In this document: positions 1-9,731 of the stretch, piece after piece
Position numbering within the stretch: the first letter of the stretch is position 1
Layout of the letters: each line of letters starts with the position of its first letter
Origin: Cellvibrio sp. OA-2007
GTDB lineage: Bacteria; Pseudomonadota; Gammaproteobacteria; Pseudomonadales; Cellvibrionaceae
Length of the DNA: 64,000 nucleotides
Direction: 5' to 3'
Assembly (NCBI RefSeq): GCF_000953825.1
Contig: NZ_BBUL01000092.1
Span: 1-64,000 of the forward strand
Made by a program: the position numbers and the translations under genes
The notes under the pieces: model-generated
Database searches by the model: none
The model's input: only the letters and a program-made list of their open reading frames with translations
What the model was told of the DNA's origin: nothing

Positions 1-78
1 CAAGAAGCACAAGAAGCACAAGAAGCACAAGAAGCACAAGAAGCACAAGAAGCACAAGAAGCACAAGAAGCACAAGAA
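1..78 (+). repeat. In-frame 9-bp tandem repeat (Gln-Glu-Ala)n
   Basis: Eight perfect copies of CAAGAAGCA fill positions 1-72, and a partial copy (CAAGAA) ends at 78. The array touches the window edge, so the true copy number is unknown. A unit of 9 bp keeps the frame, so slippage would change the length of the encoded linker, not switch the gene off. Confidence 0.95.
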
Positions 79-1044
79 CAGCCTGGCTTTATCGCGCGTT
101 TATGCAAATCATTCAAAGACGATAGCTTACTTTGGATTATTGGCGCTCTCTTTGCGTTCTGGCCTGTCGCGATCATTCACTCGGTACGTATCGGCAACGA
201 TCCGATGTTGTATTGTCTATTTACTGCCAGCCTTTATTTTATTGTCCGCTGGTATAGGCACGATCAAAAACGTGACCTGATGATCGCCAGCTTGGTCGGT
301 GCTGCCGCCATTATCACTAAAGCAAACGGTGAGATATTAATAGCCGTACTCGGTGTTATTGGCTTGTACAAAATGATCAGCACCAAGCAATGGGTCACTT
401 ATTTCAAAATGGCAATTGTGCCCTGTGTAGTCATGTTGCTTGCCGTAGCTATTACCGTAGGCCCTGGCCTGATGTTAAAAATCCAAGGTAAACGAGACAA
501 ATTATATATCGACAATATTGATGGCCTGTCACAAGCAAATTTGGTGGGTAATACAGCAACGAATTATTTTTGGTTTGATGTGAAAATTTTTATTACCGAA
601 CCCTTTACCGACCCTTATGATGACCGTATGGGTCGCCAATTTTTCTGGAATTATCTAGGCAAAACTGGCTTGTTTGGTGAATTTAAATACCCGAGTCTGA
701 TGTCAGTAAATACCGCCGTATCGACCAGTTTTCTTGCGGTACTTATGTTCATCTACATGATCTGCGGGATTTACTATATGGCGAAAGAAGATTTTAAACG
801 CATGGCTCCCATACTACTCTCAGGGTTTTTCTTGTGGGCAGGGGTGACTTATATGCGTATGACCTTTCCCGCTAATATTGATTTCCGTTATATAGTGCCG
901 ATCCTTGTGACCTTCTGTGGACTCTACGCGATCAGCATATTAAGCTTTGAACGAATTGGTGCAACACGCATGGCCAACATAGGCAAAGCGCTTTCAATTC
1001 TATTTTCAATATCCAGTGTTTTATTTATTCTCGGTATTGTTTAA
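1..1044 (+). CDS. Membrane glycosyltransferase-like protein, C-terminal part (5' end outside window)
   Basis: The frame is open from the first base and ends in TAA at 1044, giving the last 347 residues. The visible part starts with eight Gln-Glu-Ala repeats, followed by a basic linker and several hydrophobic segments separated by short loops (LLWIIGALFAFWPVAIIHS, later FLAVLMFIYMICGIYYM and ISILFSISSVLFILGIV). This looks like the multi-pass C-terminal half of a GT39/ArnT-like (PMT_2) enzyme, which moves sugars from polyprenyl-phosphate donors at the periplasmic face of the inner membrane. The catalytic N-terminal loop is not in the window, so the family call is an inference. The next gene is convergent. 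Confidence 0.6.
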   Translation, partial: QEAQEAQEAQEAQEAQEAQEAQEAQEQPGFIARLCKSFKDDSLLWIIGALFAFWPVAIIHSVRIGNDPMLYCLFTASLYFIVRWYRHDQKRDLMIASLVGAAAIITKANGEILIAVLGVIGLYKMISTKQWVTYFKMAIVPCVVMLLAVAITVGPGLMLKIQGKRDKLYIDNIDGLSQANLVGNTATNYFWFDVKIFITEPFTDPYDDRMGRQFFWNYLGKTGLFGEFKYPSLMSVNTAVSTSFLAVLMFIYMICGIYYMAKEDFKRMAPILLSGFFLWAGVTYMRMTFPANIDFRYIVPILVTFCGLYAISILSFERIGATRMANIGKALSILFSISSVLFILGIV

Positions 1045-1083
1045 TGATTCAATCGCAGCATGATCATTCAACTATATATCTGA

Positions 1084-2463
1084 TCATGCTGCGCCTCGCT
1101 CTCGCGCTGCCACTCCCAAATACTGCCAATTGCCATTCTTCCAGCGCCAGTATTTAATCAATGCGCGAATAAACTCATCTAATACTGCAGCAATTAACAA
1201 TCCATACAAACCTAGTTCGCAGGGTACAGCCAACACATAAGCAAGCGGCACAGAGAATAGCCAAATCACCACGATACTGGAAATAGAGGTGAACGCAGCA
1301 TCACCCGTGCAGCGCAACGCACTACCAATAGTAATATTCACTGTGCGCCATGGCTCAGCTAAAAAACTCAATAAAAATGCCCATAAACCGATCGCAATTA
1401 CCTCTGGGTCATCGCTGAATATTTGCAGTATGGACTTATTAAAAAGCAACCAGACAAATGCCAGTGCAGTTGTGCCGATCAAAGAAATTTTTAGAGTCTG
1501 CTTGAGTTGCCTATTAATTAATTCAAATTCTTGTCGCCCAACCCGCTGCGCAATGATGGCTTCTGTAGCCATTGCCAAGGCAATTGAAATCATCAAGCAG
1601 AATAAAAAAGTATTGTAGGCATAAACTTTTACTTTTAAGGCAAGATCACCCACCTCAGCCGCAATCCAATTAAGTGCAATCATATAAGCTTGAAATGACA
1701 TAGGTTCAAGAATAGATGGTGCGGCAATCATCACCACCGGAGCAATTAACACTGAAAAATTTCGCCAGCCTTCGCGCAGTGGAATATGAATACGCAACTT
1801 TACATGCACTACTAACATCACAAATAATAAACTGACACCCGCAGCAACAATACTCGCTATAGCAACACCCAAGACCCCGGATGGGGGAATACCCATAAAT
1901 CCATAAACTGCAATAAAGTTTCCAAGCAGATTCACCGAAAATAAAACAAGATTACTGTAGGTATTCCACTGCGGTTCTCCGTAAATATTGAGTATGGTTT
2001 GATAGATTACCCGGCAACCCCAGAGCGCCACCATCCAACCAATAATCGATAAATAGGTTCGCGCATGCTGCTCTACGTCAACGCCTAGGGACATGGCCGA
2101 TGCGACCCAAGGGCCACCGTGATTTAATGTAAGCGCTGCAATCAACGCCAGCACCACAACAAATATTGTATAGGCAGCGATAGTGGCATTGCCGCGCTGA
2201 TAATCATTGGCACCAATACGCTGGCTCGCAATACTCGCACCGGCAAATGCGCTTACAATTAAAAACGCATTAGCAACAAAAACCAAAGGTGTAATAGCAC
2301 CAACCGCAGCAGCGGCGCTATCGGATATACGGCTGAGAAAATACATATCCACTAATGGAATGGTATAAGTCACTGCCTGATCGAGAAACATAGGGCGACT
2401 CATGCCCCAAAGGCCTTTTTCGAGCACGCGGCTCTGCGGCACTTGTTTAGGTGCAGATTTCAT
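1084..2463 (-). CDS. MATE-family multidrug/Na+ efflux transporter
   Basis: About 459 residues with some twelve hydrophobic segments and the two-lobe layout of MATE exporters. The opening (LEKGLWGMSRPMFLDQAVTYTIPLVDMYFL) is typical: the first helix ends in a P-x-x-D segment. These inner-membrane antiporters expel cationic drugs or metabolites using Na+ or H+. I chose the ATG at 2463. An ATG at 2526 would add 21 residues that look non-coding, and neither start has a well-spaced ribosome site. It follows the ABC permease on the same strand by about 90 bases and may be its distal operon gene. Substrate unknown. Confidence 0.85.
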   Translation of the reverse strand: MKSAPKQVPQSRVLEKGLWGMSRPMFLDQAVTYTIPLVDMYFLSRISDSAAAAVGAITPLVFVANAFLIVSAFAGASIASQRIGANDYQRGNATIAAYTIFVVVLALIAALTLNHGGPWVASAMSLGVDVEQHARTYLSIIGWMVALWGCRVIYQTILNIYGEPQWNTYSNLVLFSVNLLGNFIAVYGFMGIPPSGVLGVAIASIVAAGVSLLFVMLVVHVKLRIHIPLREGWRNFSVLIAPVVMIAAPSILEPMSFQAYMIALNWIAAEVGDLALKVKVYAYNTFLFCLMISIALAMATEAIIAQRVGRQEFELINRQLKQTLKISLIGTTALAFVWLLFNKSILQIFSDDPEVIAIGLWAFLLSFLAEPWRTVNITIGSALRCTGDAAFTSISSIVVIWLFSVPLAYVLAVPCELGLYGLLIAAVLDEFIRALIKYWRWKNGNWQYLGVAARERGAA

Positions 2464-2556
2464 AGAGACTTTTGTCGAGTAATAATAGGAGCGCCTGTCG
2501 AGCAATAAAATGATCAAGCGAAGCATACTCCGCTTGATCTGGCTGTACAGAGGGAA

Positions 2557-5055
2557 TTATGCGGCTTCGCGCAAGACAACCGCTGGTGGTGTTGTGACCG
2601 TGTGACGACAACAGATATAGCCTAGCGCAGAAACAAAAACGGCGCCGCTCAAAGGCGATAACAGCCAATAAATATAATGCGGTTGTATCGGGGTTTGCAG
2701 GACAAATTTTTGCAGACTGATGAGTAAAATTTCTGTCCCGATAATTGCAATCAATCCGGCCAGAAAACCCAGTATGGCAAACTCTGCGCAAATACTGCCC
2801 ACAATCAACCGGCGCGGACTACCGAGTGCGCGCAGCAAACCAGCCTGCTGTTTACGTGCGGCAATACTGCCCATTACCGCGGCTAACAACACCAAACAGC
2901 CGCCAATCAATGTCAGCCATAGTACCAACAACACACCATCGCTGACTTGATTCACGATGCTGCGTATCTGCTCAATAATCCGGTCTAGTTCCATTACTAA
3001 AATAGTGGGATGATCTAATAACAATTCGTTGATAAAAGATTTTTGCTGCGCCGGTAAATAAATACTAGTGATAAAGGTGGGTGAGTAGGCATCCAGCGAA
3101 CCTGGCTCAAAAATAAAAAAGAAATTGGGCCGCATACTACGCCAATCAAGGCTGCGAAAGCTGGCAACTTCGGCCTCTAACAATAAACCACCAAAGGAAA
3201 ATTGAAGTTTATCGCCAAGTTTTAATCCGATTTCTGTTGCCGTGTTTACCTCGACTGATACGCCCGGCAAATTCGCTGCGCTGCGCTGCCACTTATCCCA
3301 CCAGAGACCTTCAAGAATTTTATTGTCCGCCGCCAGCGTATCAGCCCAGGTCACATTTAATTCACGCCGCAGTGCATTGCTCAGTGAGCGCTGTTCCTCT
3401 GTTGTTTCTACATCATTAATATGCGTCAGGCGTGCGCGCATCATGGGATACAGCGGCTCAGGGCGCACCTTAGCTTGCTCAAGTAGCTGCTGCACCTGCG
3501 GCAATTCTGCTGGGGGAATATTCACCAAGAAATGATTGGGGGCATCATCAGGCACTTGCACTCGCCACTCTTCAATTAAGGATGTGCGCACGATGGTGAG
3601 TGTAAACAGCAACATAATCGCAATGGAAAAGACCAAAATCTGGATCAGGCTTTGGCCGCGCTGACGCTGCAAGTTAGCAAATGCCAAGCGCCAAAAACCA
3701 CCCAACCGCAACACCATTTTTTTACTGAGCGACAACAATCCATAGGCAGCGATAATCGTTACAAAAATAACAGCCAACAATGCCCCGCTAATACTTAATG
3801 CCAGTTCCAGATCGCGACTAAACAATATCACCAGTGTTAATACGGCAAACAAAGCCAACGCCGCTTGTTGCCATACTTGTGGCATATTCACTGCCAACTC
3901 ACGGCGCAAAATTTTGAGTGGCGGCACTGTAGGTAAATGCCAGAGCGCAGGTAAAGCAAAAAATACCAAACACATCAGCCCACTAAAAAAACTTAAACCA
4001 TAGGGATAAAAACTGGCAGTGCCTAGGCGTATCTGATAAACCTGCTGCAAACTGGTGGCTACCGTGCGCTGTAGTAATTCACCAAACCCCAATCCTATTA
4101 GCGATGCAATGACACCCAAGAAAATTAACTGTGCAAAATAGAGTGTGCGAATTTGTACAGCACCTGCACCGAGGCTTTTCATTAAGGCGACTTGATCGGT
4201 ATGGCGCGCGGAAAATTGCCGCGCGGTGATTGCAATCGCCACACCTGCCAACAACACCGCAATCACTGCTGACAGCAATAAAAATTGTCTGCTGGTTTTT
4301 AGGGTGCGCCCTACTCGCTCTTGCGCGGACTCTATATCAATTAAACGCTGATGCTTACTCAGTTGCGGCTTTAGTTGTTCGACAAAACGTTTTAATTGGC
4401 TATTGTTGTCCGATGCAATTAACCATTGATAATCCACTCGACTGCCCGGTTGCACCACCTGGGTTTTGACAAGATCGGCAATATTCATGATCAGACGCGC
4501 ACCGGTCATGCTAAACGGATTAGCGCTATCGGGTTCACGAATCAATACATGAGTCACGGTTAACTCGTATTCACCTACAGCAACCTTATCGCCCAATTGA
4601 ATTTTTAGTAGCGGCAATAAACGTGAATCAACCCAAGCTTCGCCGGGCGCTGGAATTGTTTTAGCAATTTCGATATCAGCAAGATCCATTGCAAAGGGCA
4701 CACGACTAATCTCAAATTGCCCGCGCAAGGGGTAACCCGCGTCAACGGCCTTAACTGACGCGAGATGCATTTCATCGCCGGCGAACACCATAGAGGCAAA
4801 CAGTGCCGCTTGCGTCTGTTGAATATTGTCTTTTTCTGCAGCGCTTGGCCAATCCGAGTTGTGGGGTTGGGAACCTCGTACTATATAATCTGCACCCAGC
4901 ACGCTATTACTTTCGCTAATTAATGTTGCTTCCAAGCGATCAGTAAAAATAGAAATACCGCTCAATACCGCAACCGCTAGCAACAATGAAAAACCCAATA
5001 ATTTTAATTCGCCGCTGCGCCAATTGCGCCTTAATAAATTAATCGCCAACATCAT
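2557..5055 (-). CDS. ybbP: ABC transporter permease, FtsX/YbbP type
   Basis: About 832 residues: an N-terminal helix, a large periplasmic domain, three helices near residues 250-380, a second half with another periplasmic domain, and three C-terminal helices. This is the duplicated FtsX/MacB-like layout of YbbP. The start is the ATG at 5055, after a GGGAG site 8 bases upstream and five bases after the stop of the ATPase gene; the longer ATG at 5115 would overlap the ATPase. The ybbA/ybbP pair beside tesA is as in E. coli. It probably works with the ATPase as a mechanotransmission-type ABC complex in the inner membrane; the substrate is not established. Confidence 0.88.
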   Translation of the reverse strand: MMLAINLLRRNWRSGELKLLGFSLLLAVAVLSGISIFTDRLEATLISESNSVLGADYIVRGSQPHNSDWPSAAEKDNIQQTQAALFASMVFAGDEMHLASVKAVDAGYPLRGQFEISRVPFAMDLADIEIAKTIPAPGEAWVDSRLLPLLKIQLGDKVAVGEYELTVTHVLIREPDSANPFSMTGARLIMNIADLVKTQVVQPGSRVDYQWLIASDNNSQLKRFVEQLKPQLSKHQRLIDIESAQERVGRTLKTSRQFLLLSAVIAVLLAGVAIAITARQFSARHTDQVALMKSLGAGAVQIRTLYFAQLIFLGVIASLIGLGFGELLQRTVATSLQQVYQIRLGTASFYPYGLSFFSGLMCLVFFALPALWHLPTVPPLKILRRELAVNMPQVWQQAALALFAVLTLVILFSRDLELALSISGALLAVIFVTIIAAYGLLSLSKKMVLRLGGFWRLAFANLQRQRGQSLIQILVFSIAIMLLFTLTIVRTSLIEEWRVQVPDDAPNHFLVNIPPAELPQVQQLLEQAKVRPEPLYPMMRARLTHINDVETTEEQRSLSNALRRELNVTWADTLAADNKILEGLWWDKWQRSAANLPGVSVEVNTATEIGLKLGDKLQFSFGGLLLEAEVASFRSLDWRSMRPNFFFIFEPGSLDAYSPTFITSIYLPAQQKSFINELLLDHPTILVMELDRIIEQIRSIVNQVSDGVLLVLWLTLIGGCLVLLAAVMGSIAARKQQAGLLRALGSPRRLIVGSICAEFAILGFLAGLIAIIGTEILLISLQKFVLQTPIQPHYIYWLLSPLSGAVFVSALGYICCRHTVTTPPAVVLREAA

Positions 5056-5060
5056 ATTAA

Positions 5061-5744
5061 TTACTCCCGCCCAGACACTATAGCGCCCGCTGCTAATTCC
5101 ATTCGATGCTGACACAACTGTGACAAACGCTCTTCATGGGTAATTAAAATCAAGGTTGTACCCTGCGCGCGATTTAACTCGAATAACAATTCAATAATAC
5201 GTGCACCTGTGGTGCTATCGAGATTGCCTGTCGGCTCATCGGCAAATAAGACTTTGGGCTCACTGGCGAACGCGCGCGCGATAGCCACACGCTGCTGCTC
5301 ACCACCAGATAGTTGTTGCGGATAATGATGCAAGCGTTGTGCTAAACCCACACGCTCCAAAAACTCCCGCGCTTTGTTGCTCGCCGCTTTATCACCACGC
5401 AGCTCCAACGGCAACATCACATTTTCGTGGGCGCTTAGCCCAGGCAACAACTGGAATGATTGAAAAATAAATCCTACGTTGCCAGCGCGAACTTTTGCGC
5501 GCCCTTCCTCGTCTAATTGCGAGAGGTTGTTGCCATTGAGGATGACCTCGCCGGTACTGGGCACATCCAAACCAGCGAGAATGCCCAATAACGTGGATTT
5601 TCCTGAACCGGATGCACCGGTGATCGCCAGTGACTCACCGGCCATCACTCGCATTGAAATTGGGTGAAGAATTGTTAAGGTACCTTCTTGCGTATTAACC
5701 TGTTTGGTAACTGAATTCGCTTGAACCATAGCAACAGCAGACAT
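5061..5744 (-). CDS. ybbA: ABC transporter ATP-binding protein (YbbA/LolD-like)
   Basis: 227 residues with a complete ABC ATPase set: Walker A GASGSGKST near residue 40, signature LSGGEQQRVAIARA near 145, Walker B VLFADEP near 165 followed by the D-loop TGNLD, and a switch histidine in ILITHE. Its length and sequence fit the MacB/LolD/YbbA group, which pairs with FtsX-type permeases such as the one five bases downstream. It supplies the ATP-driven power stroke at the cytoplasmic face. It is divergent from tesA; the 78-base gap between them must hold both promoters. Confidence 0.92.
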   Translation of the reverse strand: MSAVAMVQANSVTKQVNTQEGTLTILHPISMRVMAGESLAITGASGSGKSTLLGILAGLDVPSTGEVILNGNNLSQLDEEGRAKVRAGNVGFIFQSFQLLPGLSAHENVMLPLELRGDKAASNKAREFLERVGLAQRLHHYPQQLSGGEQQRVAIARAFASEPKVLFADEPTGNLDSTTGARIIELLFELNRAQGTTLILITHEERLSQLCQHRMELAAGAIVSGRE

Positions 5745-5822
5745 AATTGAGTAACCTTTAATAAACGAGCACGTTAATAAAATACGAATGATTCATTCTA
5801 TTGGCATAGGATTTTGATAACC

Positions 5823-6452
5823 ATGCACAAACTAAAGATTTACCTGTTTTTACTCCTGACAATTGTCACCAGTCTCACCTATGCGCAAAACGCACCGGCA
5901 CATGCAACAAAAATACTGGTGATGGGTGACAGCTTGAGCGCCGCTTATGGCATTGATATTCAACAAGGCTGGGTAAATCTGCTGGAACAAGCGTTAACGA
6001 AAAAATATGCAGTTCAGATCATTAATGCAAGTGTCAGCGGCGAAACCAGCTCTGGCGGCAATACTCGCCTGCCCGCACTGCTCGCAGAACATCAACCGAA
6101 TATTGTTATTGTAGAATTAGGTGGCAACGATGGCCTGCGCGGCCAACCGCTGAAACTCTTGGAAAAAAACTTGCAGGCGATGATAGATGCAAGCAAAAAA
6201 GCCAATGCAAAAGTATTGCTCGCAGGAATGCAGATTCCACCGAATTATGGCGCACGCTATAGCAATCAATTTAAAGATCTTTACGGAAAACTCGCCAAAA
6301 AGAACGATTTGGAATTAATTCCCTTTTTATTGGAGGGGATTGGCGGCAATGAAGCACTAGTGCAGCGAGATGGCATTCACCCCACCGCTGAGGCGCAACC
6401 GATCATTGTCAGCAATGTATTGCCTGAATTGGAAAAAATCCTGGCAAGATAA
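5823..6452 (+). CDS. tesA: Multifunctional acyl-CoA thioesterase I / arylesterase / lysophospholipase
   Basis: 209 residues with a signal peptide (helix ending near TYAQNA), so the mature enzyme is periplasmic. It is a GDSL hydrolase: block I VMGDSLSAAYG (nucleophile Ser), block III GGNDGLRG (oxyanion Gly and Asn), block V DGIHPTAEAQ (catalytic Asp and His). TesA enzymes hydrolyse acyl-thioesters and esters, including lysophospholipids. I take the ATG at 5823; a TTG at 5814 is also in frame. It is divergent from ybbA-ybbP, the order seen in E. coli and Pseudomonas. Confidence 0.93.
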   Translation: MHKLKIYLFLLLTIVTSLTYAQNAPAHATKILVMGDSLSAAYGIDIQQGWVNLLEQALTKKYAVQIINASVSGETSSGGNTRLPALLAEHQPNIVIVELGGNDGLRGQPLKLLEKNLQAMIDASKKANAKVLLAGMQIPPNYGARYSNQFKDLYGKLAKKNDLELIPFLLEGIGGNEALVQRDGIHPTAEAQPIIVSNVLPELEKILAR

Positions 6453-6474
6453 AAAATTAACTGAATTAGCAGCC

Positions 6475-8211
6475 TTAGTGCGCTGCTAATTCCAAATAAT
6501 CCACCAACAATTGCACTGTTGTATTGCCGCGAAATTCGTTGATATCCAATTTATAGGCTACGCGAATTTTTTGGGCTTGCGGATTAGGCCAAATCGCTGG
6601 ATCTATATTAAACGCAATGGCATCCACCAAATTCTGCCCTTGTGCATCATGGGCAAGCGTCATTTTTAAATGTTTTTCTCCCACCAGTTTTTGTTGCACC
6701 AGATAAAACTCACCATCAAAAATCGGCTCGGGAAAATGTTGCCCCCAAGGGCCAGCTTCGCGCAATTGCGTGGCAATTTGCAGTGAAAACTCTTGCGCAG
6801 TCAGTTCGCCGTCACTCACCACCACCGCTTGTAAATCATCGGCGCTTAGCTGCCGACGCACCTCATCATCAAACGCTTGTGCAAATGCTGGAAAATTTTC
6901 GCGGGTTAAACTCATACCGGCCGCCATGGCATGACCGCCAAATTTTTGCAGCAACTCCGGGTGACGCGCTGCGACTGCATCCAGCGCATCGCGTATATGA
7001 AAACCGGGCACCGAGCGCGCAGAGCCTTTAATATCACCTTCACCAGCATCGGCAAATACAATCGTCGGGCGATGGTATTTATCTTTAATGCGCGACGCCA
7101 AAATACCAATCACACCTTGATGCCAGGTTTCATCAAACAAACACAAACCCCAAGGCAAACTTTCTGCATCCGCCTGCACCGTTTTTTGCAGCATGGTCAT
7201 CGCCTCTTGCTGCATGCCGGTTTCAATGGCTTTGCGATCGCGATTCAATTCATCGAGCTGCGCTGCCATTTCGCGCGCGAGATTTTCGCTCTCGCACATT
7301 AAACACTGAATGCCGAGCGACATATCATCCAAGCGCCCTGCCGCATTCAAACGCGGGCCTAGCGCAAAACCAAAATCACTCGCCACCAATTTGTTCGCCT
7401 GTTTGCCAGACACTTCCAGCATGGCTTTAATACCGGGGCGACACACACCGGCACGAATACGCTGTAACCCCTGCGCGACTAAAATACGATTGTTGTAATC
7501 CAGCGGCACCACATCGGCCACTGTACCGAGCGCCACCAAATCCAAAAAGCTCGCCATATTGGGCTCTGCAATACCGCTCTCTTCAAACCAACCCATTTGG
7601 CGCAACTCGGCGCGCAAGGCATTCATCACATAAAAAATGACACCGACGCCGGCCAAATTTTTACTGGGAAATTCACAACCGGGTTGATTGGGATTCACAA
7701 TCGCATCGGCATTCGGCAACTGCGCGCCGGGCAAATGGTGATCGGTAACAACCACTGCGATACCCAACTTGCGCGCAGCTTCAACACCTTCAATACTGGA
7801 GATGCCATTATCAACCGTGATAATAATATCTGGCTGTTGTGCAGCGGCGACGGCAACAATTTCCGGCGTTAAACCATAACCATATTCAAAGCGATTCGGC
7901 ACCAAAAAATCGACATGCGGCAAACCCATCGCCCGCAGCGCCAGTACGGCTAATGCACTGCTGGTTGCACCGTCCGCATCGAAGTCACCCACAATAATAA
8001 TTTTTGCCTGCGCAACCACGGCATCCGCCAACAAGCTAACGGCATCCTGCAATCCTTTAAAGTTCGGCTTATGCAAATTCGCCAATTGATATTGCAACTC
8101 GCGCTCATGCTGCACACCACGCGCGCTGTAAATGCGCTGCAGAAGCGGATGAATGGCAGTTTTAAATTCAACTGGCTGAACTGGATTGCGGCGGCGTATA
8201 GTTTTTTGCAT
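6475..8211 (-). CDS. recJ: Single-stranded-DNA-specific 5'-3' exonuclease RecJ
   Basis: 578 residues, normal for RecJ. The DHH phosphoesterase motifs are present: VGDFDADGATSSA near residue 75 and VTDHHLPG near 155, the latter giving the DHH signature, with LNAAGRLDDMSLG near 285. A DHHA1 domain (GGHAMAAGMS) and an OB-like C-terminus follow. It degrades single-stranded DNA 5' to 3' with Mn2+/Mg2+ in RecF-pathway recombination, mismatch repair and base-excision repair. It lies downstream of thrC, from which a hairpin terminator at 8252-8277 separates it. Confidence 0.97.
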   Translation of the reverse strand: MQKTIRRRNPVQPVEFKTAIHPLLQRIYSARGVQHERELQYQLANLHKPNFKGLQDAVSLLADAVVAQAKIIIVGDFDADGATSSALAVLALRAMGLPHVDFLVPNRFEYGYGLTPEIVAVAAAQQPDIIITVDNGISSIEGVEAARKLGIAVVVTDHHLPGAQLPNADAIVNPNQPGCEFPSKNLAGVGVIFYVMNALRAELRQMGWFEESGIAEPNMASFLDLVALGTVADVVPLDYNNRILVAQGLQRIRAGVCRPGIKAMLEVSGKQANKLVASDFGFALGPRLNAAGRLDDMSLGIQCLMCESENLAREMAAQLDELNRDRKAIETGMQQEAMTMLQKTVQADAESLPWGLCLFDETWHQGVIGILASRIKDKYHRPTIVFADAGEGDIKGSARSVPGFHIRDALDAVAARHPELLQKFGGHAMAAGMSLTRENFPAFAQAFDDEVRRQLSADDLQAVVVSDGELTAQEFSLQIATQLREAGPWGQHFPEPIFDGEFYLVQQKLVGEKHLKMTLAHDAQGQNLVDAIAFNIDPAIWPNPQAQKIRVAYKLDINEFRGNTTVQLLVDYLELAAH

Positions 8212-8251
8212 AAATCAGATTCTAAAGAAAAAATTGCGGCAGAAATAAAAA

Positions 8252-8277
8252 CGCCGCATTAGTAAACCAATGCGGCG
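8252..8277 (-). terminator. Rho-independent terminator of thrC
   Basis: On the minus strand a 9-bp GC-rich stem (CGCCGCATT paired with AATGCGGCG) with an 8-base loop is followed by five T. It sits between the thrC stop and the recJ start, so recJ probably has its own promoter or depends on readthrough. Confidence 0.85.
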
Positions 8278-8301
8278 CTTTGTGAACACAAAACCTAGCG
8301 A

Positions 8302-9699
8302 TTACTTGCGCACATTGGCCGCAACAAATTGCTGCACTTTGGCCAGATCTTGCGGGAGTACAGTGAAACGCTCTTCACGCTCGAACAAATCCTGCATGTG
8401 ATGTGGCAAAGCCGGGTCGGCATCCTGCCCTGCTTTACGCACGGCTTCCGGGAATTTGGCCGGATGTGCAGTTGCCAAGACCACCATGGGGATATCCTGA
8501 CGGCGACGGGTTTTGCGCGCGGCATCCACACCAATGGCGGTGTGTGGGTCGAGTAGGTATTCGGTGCGATCAAACACCGAGCGAATCACATCAATTGTGA
8601 CTTCATCGCTCACACCGTGACTGGTAAATAATTCACGCGCGCGAACTAATGCAGATTCTTTTAAGGTCATGCTGCCGGATTTAAAATCTTCCATCAACTG
8701 ACGAATCGCATTGCCATCGCGGTCGTACAAATCAAACAACATACGTTCGAAGTTGCTCGATACCATAATGTCCATACTGGGCGACAAGGTGTGTTGCAAT
8801 TGATTCTTGCTGTGGTCATTACTGCTGATGCAGCGATGCAAAATGTCATTGCTGTTAGTCGCAATCACCAACTGATCAATCGGCAAGCCCATTTGTTTAG
8901 CCAGGTAACCGGCAAAAATATCGCCAAAGTTACCGGTGGGAACTGAAAACGCAACGGGGCGATGAGGCGCACCCAATGCCAAACCGGCGTAAAAGTAATA
9001 AACGATTTGCGCCATGATACGCGCCCAGTTGATTGAGTTAACTGCAACCAACTGACGACCTTCCGGCAGGAAAGACTGATCGCCAAAACTGGCTTTCACC
9101 ATGTTCTGACAATCATCGAAGTTACCTTCGAGTGCGATATTAAATACATTCGGCGCAAGTACAGTCGTCATCTGACGACGCTGCACATTGGATACACGAT
9201 TATTCGGGTGCATGATAAAAATATCGATGTTATCGCAGCGACGGCAACCTTCAATTGCGGCAGAACCTGTATCACCTGAAGTAGCACCCATCACCACAAC
9301 TTTTTGATTGCGTTTTTTCAGCAAGTGATCGAGCAAGTGACCTAAAAACTGCAATGCGAAATCTTTAAACGCGAGAGTTGGCCCTTGGAATAATTCCAAT
9401 ATCCACTCGTTGTGACCGGTCTGCACCAAGGGCGCAATCGCATCGTGACGGAAAGTTGCGTAGGACTCGGCAATAATTTGTTTGAATTCTTCGTCGCTAA
9501 CCGCACCGGCAACAAAAGGTTTCATTACATTAAATGCGAGCTCTTGATAGGACAGGCCAGCCCAAGAGGCGATTTCTTCTTTGCTGAATTTAGGCAGAGT
9601 TTCTGGTACGTACAGACCGCCATCTGGGGCTAAACCAGTCAGTACCACTTCTTCAAAACTGAGTGCGGGCGCTTGGCCGCGAGTGCTGATGTATTTCAC
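8302..9699 (-). CDS. thrC: Threonine synthase
   Basis: 465 residues, the long type II threonine synthase. The Lys that binds pyridoxal phosphate is in the segment PTLAFKDFALQ near residue 113, and the phosphate-binding loop is in GATSGDTGSAA near 140. It converts O-phospho-homoserine to threonine. The start codon is GTG (9697-9699), preceded by AAAGG. It is 32 bases downstream of hom, so the two steps from aspartate semialdehyde towards threonine are probably co-transcribed. Homoserine kinase (thrB) is not nearby, as in Pseudomonas. Confidence 0.97.
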   Translation of the reverse strand: MKYISTRGQAPALSFEEVVLTGLAPDGGLYVPETLPKFSKEEIASWAGLSYQELAFNVMKPFVAGAVSDEEFKQIIAESYATFRHDAIAPLVQTGHNEWILELFQGPTLAFKDFALQFLGHLLDHLLKKRNQKVVVMGATSGDTGSAAIEGCRRCDNIDIFIMHPNNRVSNVQRRQMTTVLAPNVFNIALEGNFDDCQNMVKASFGDQSFLPEGRQLVAVNSINWARIMAQIVYYFYAGLALGAPHRPVAFSVPTGNFGDIFAGYLAKQMGLPIDQLVIATNSNDILHRCISSNDHSKNQLQHTLSPSMDIMVSSNFERMLFDLYDRDGNAIRQLMEDFKSGSMTLKESALVRARELFTSHGVSDEVTIDVIRSVFDRTEYLLDPHTAIGVDAARKTRRRQDIPMVVLATAHPAKFPEAVRKAGQDADPALPHHMQDLFEREERFTVLPQDLAKVQQFVAANVRK

Positions 9700-9731
9700 A
9701 GTAGCTAACCTTTCAAAATTTTTAATTTCGC

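Noticed and set aside
1-78. Possible CRISPR-like array
   Set aside because: The repeats are 9 bp, directly adjacent with no spacers, and in frame with a coding region.
1289-1618. A 109-codon open frame on the plus strand
   Set aside because: Antisense to the MATE transporter gene with no supporting signals.
5814-5822. TTG start for tesA
   Set aside because: The ribosome site is too close; the ATG at 5823 gives a normal signal peptide.
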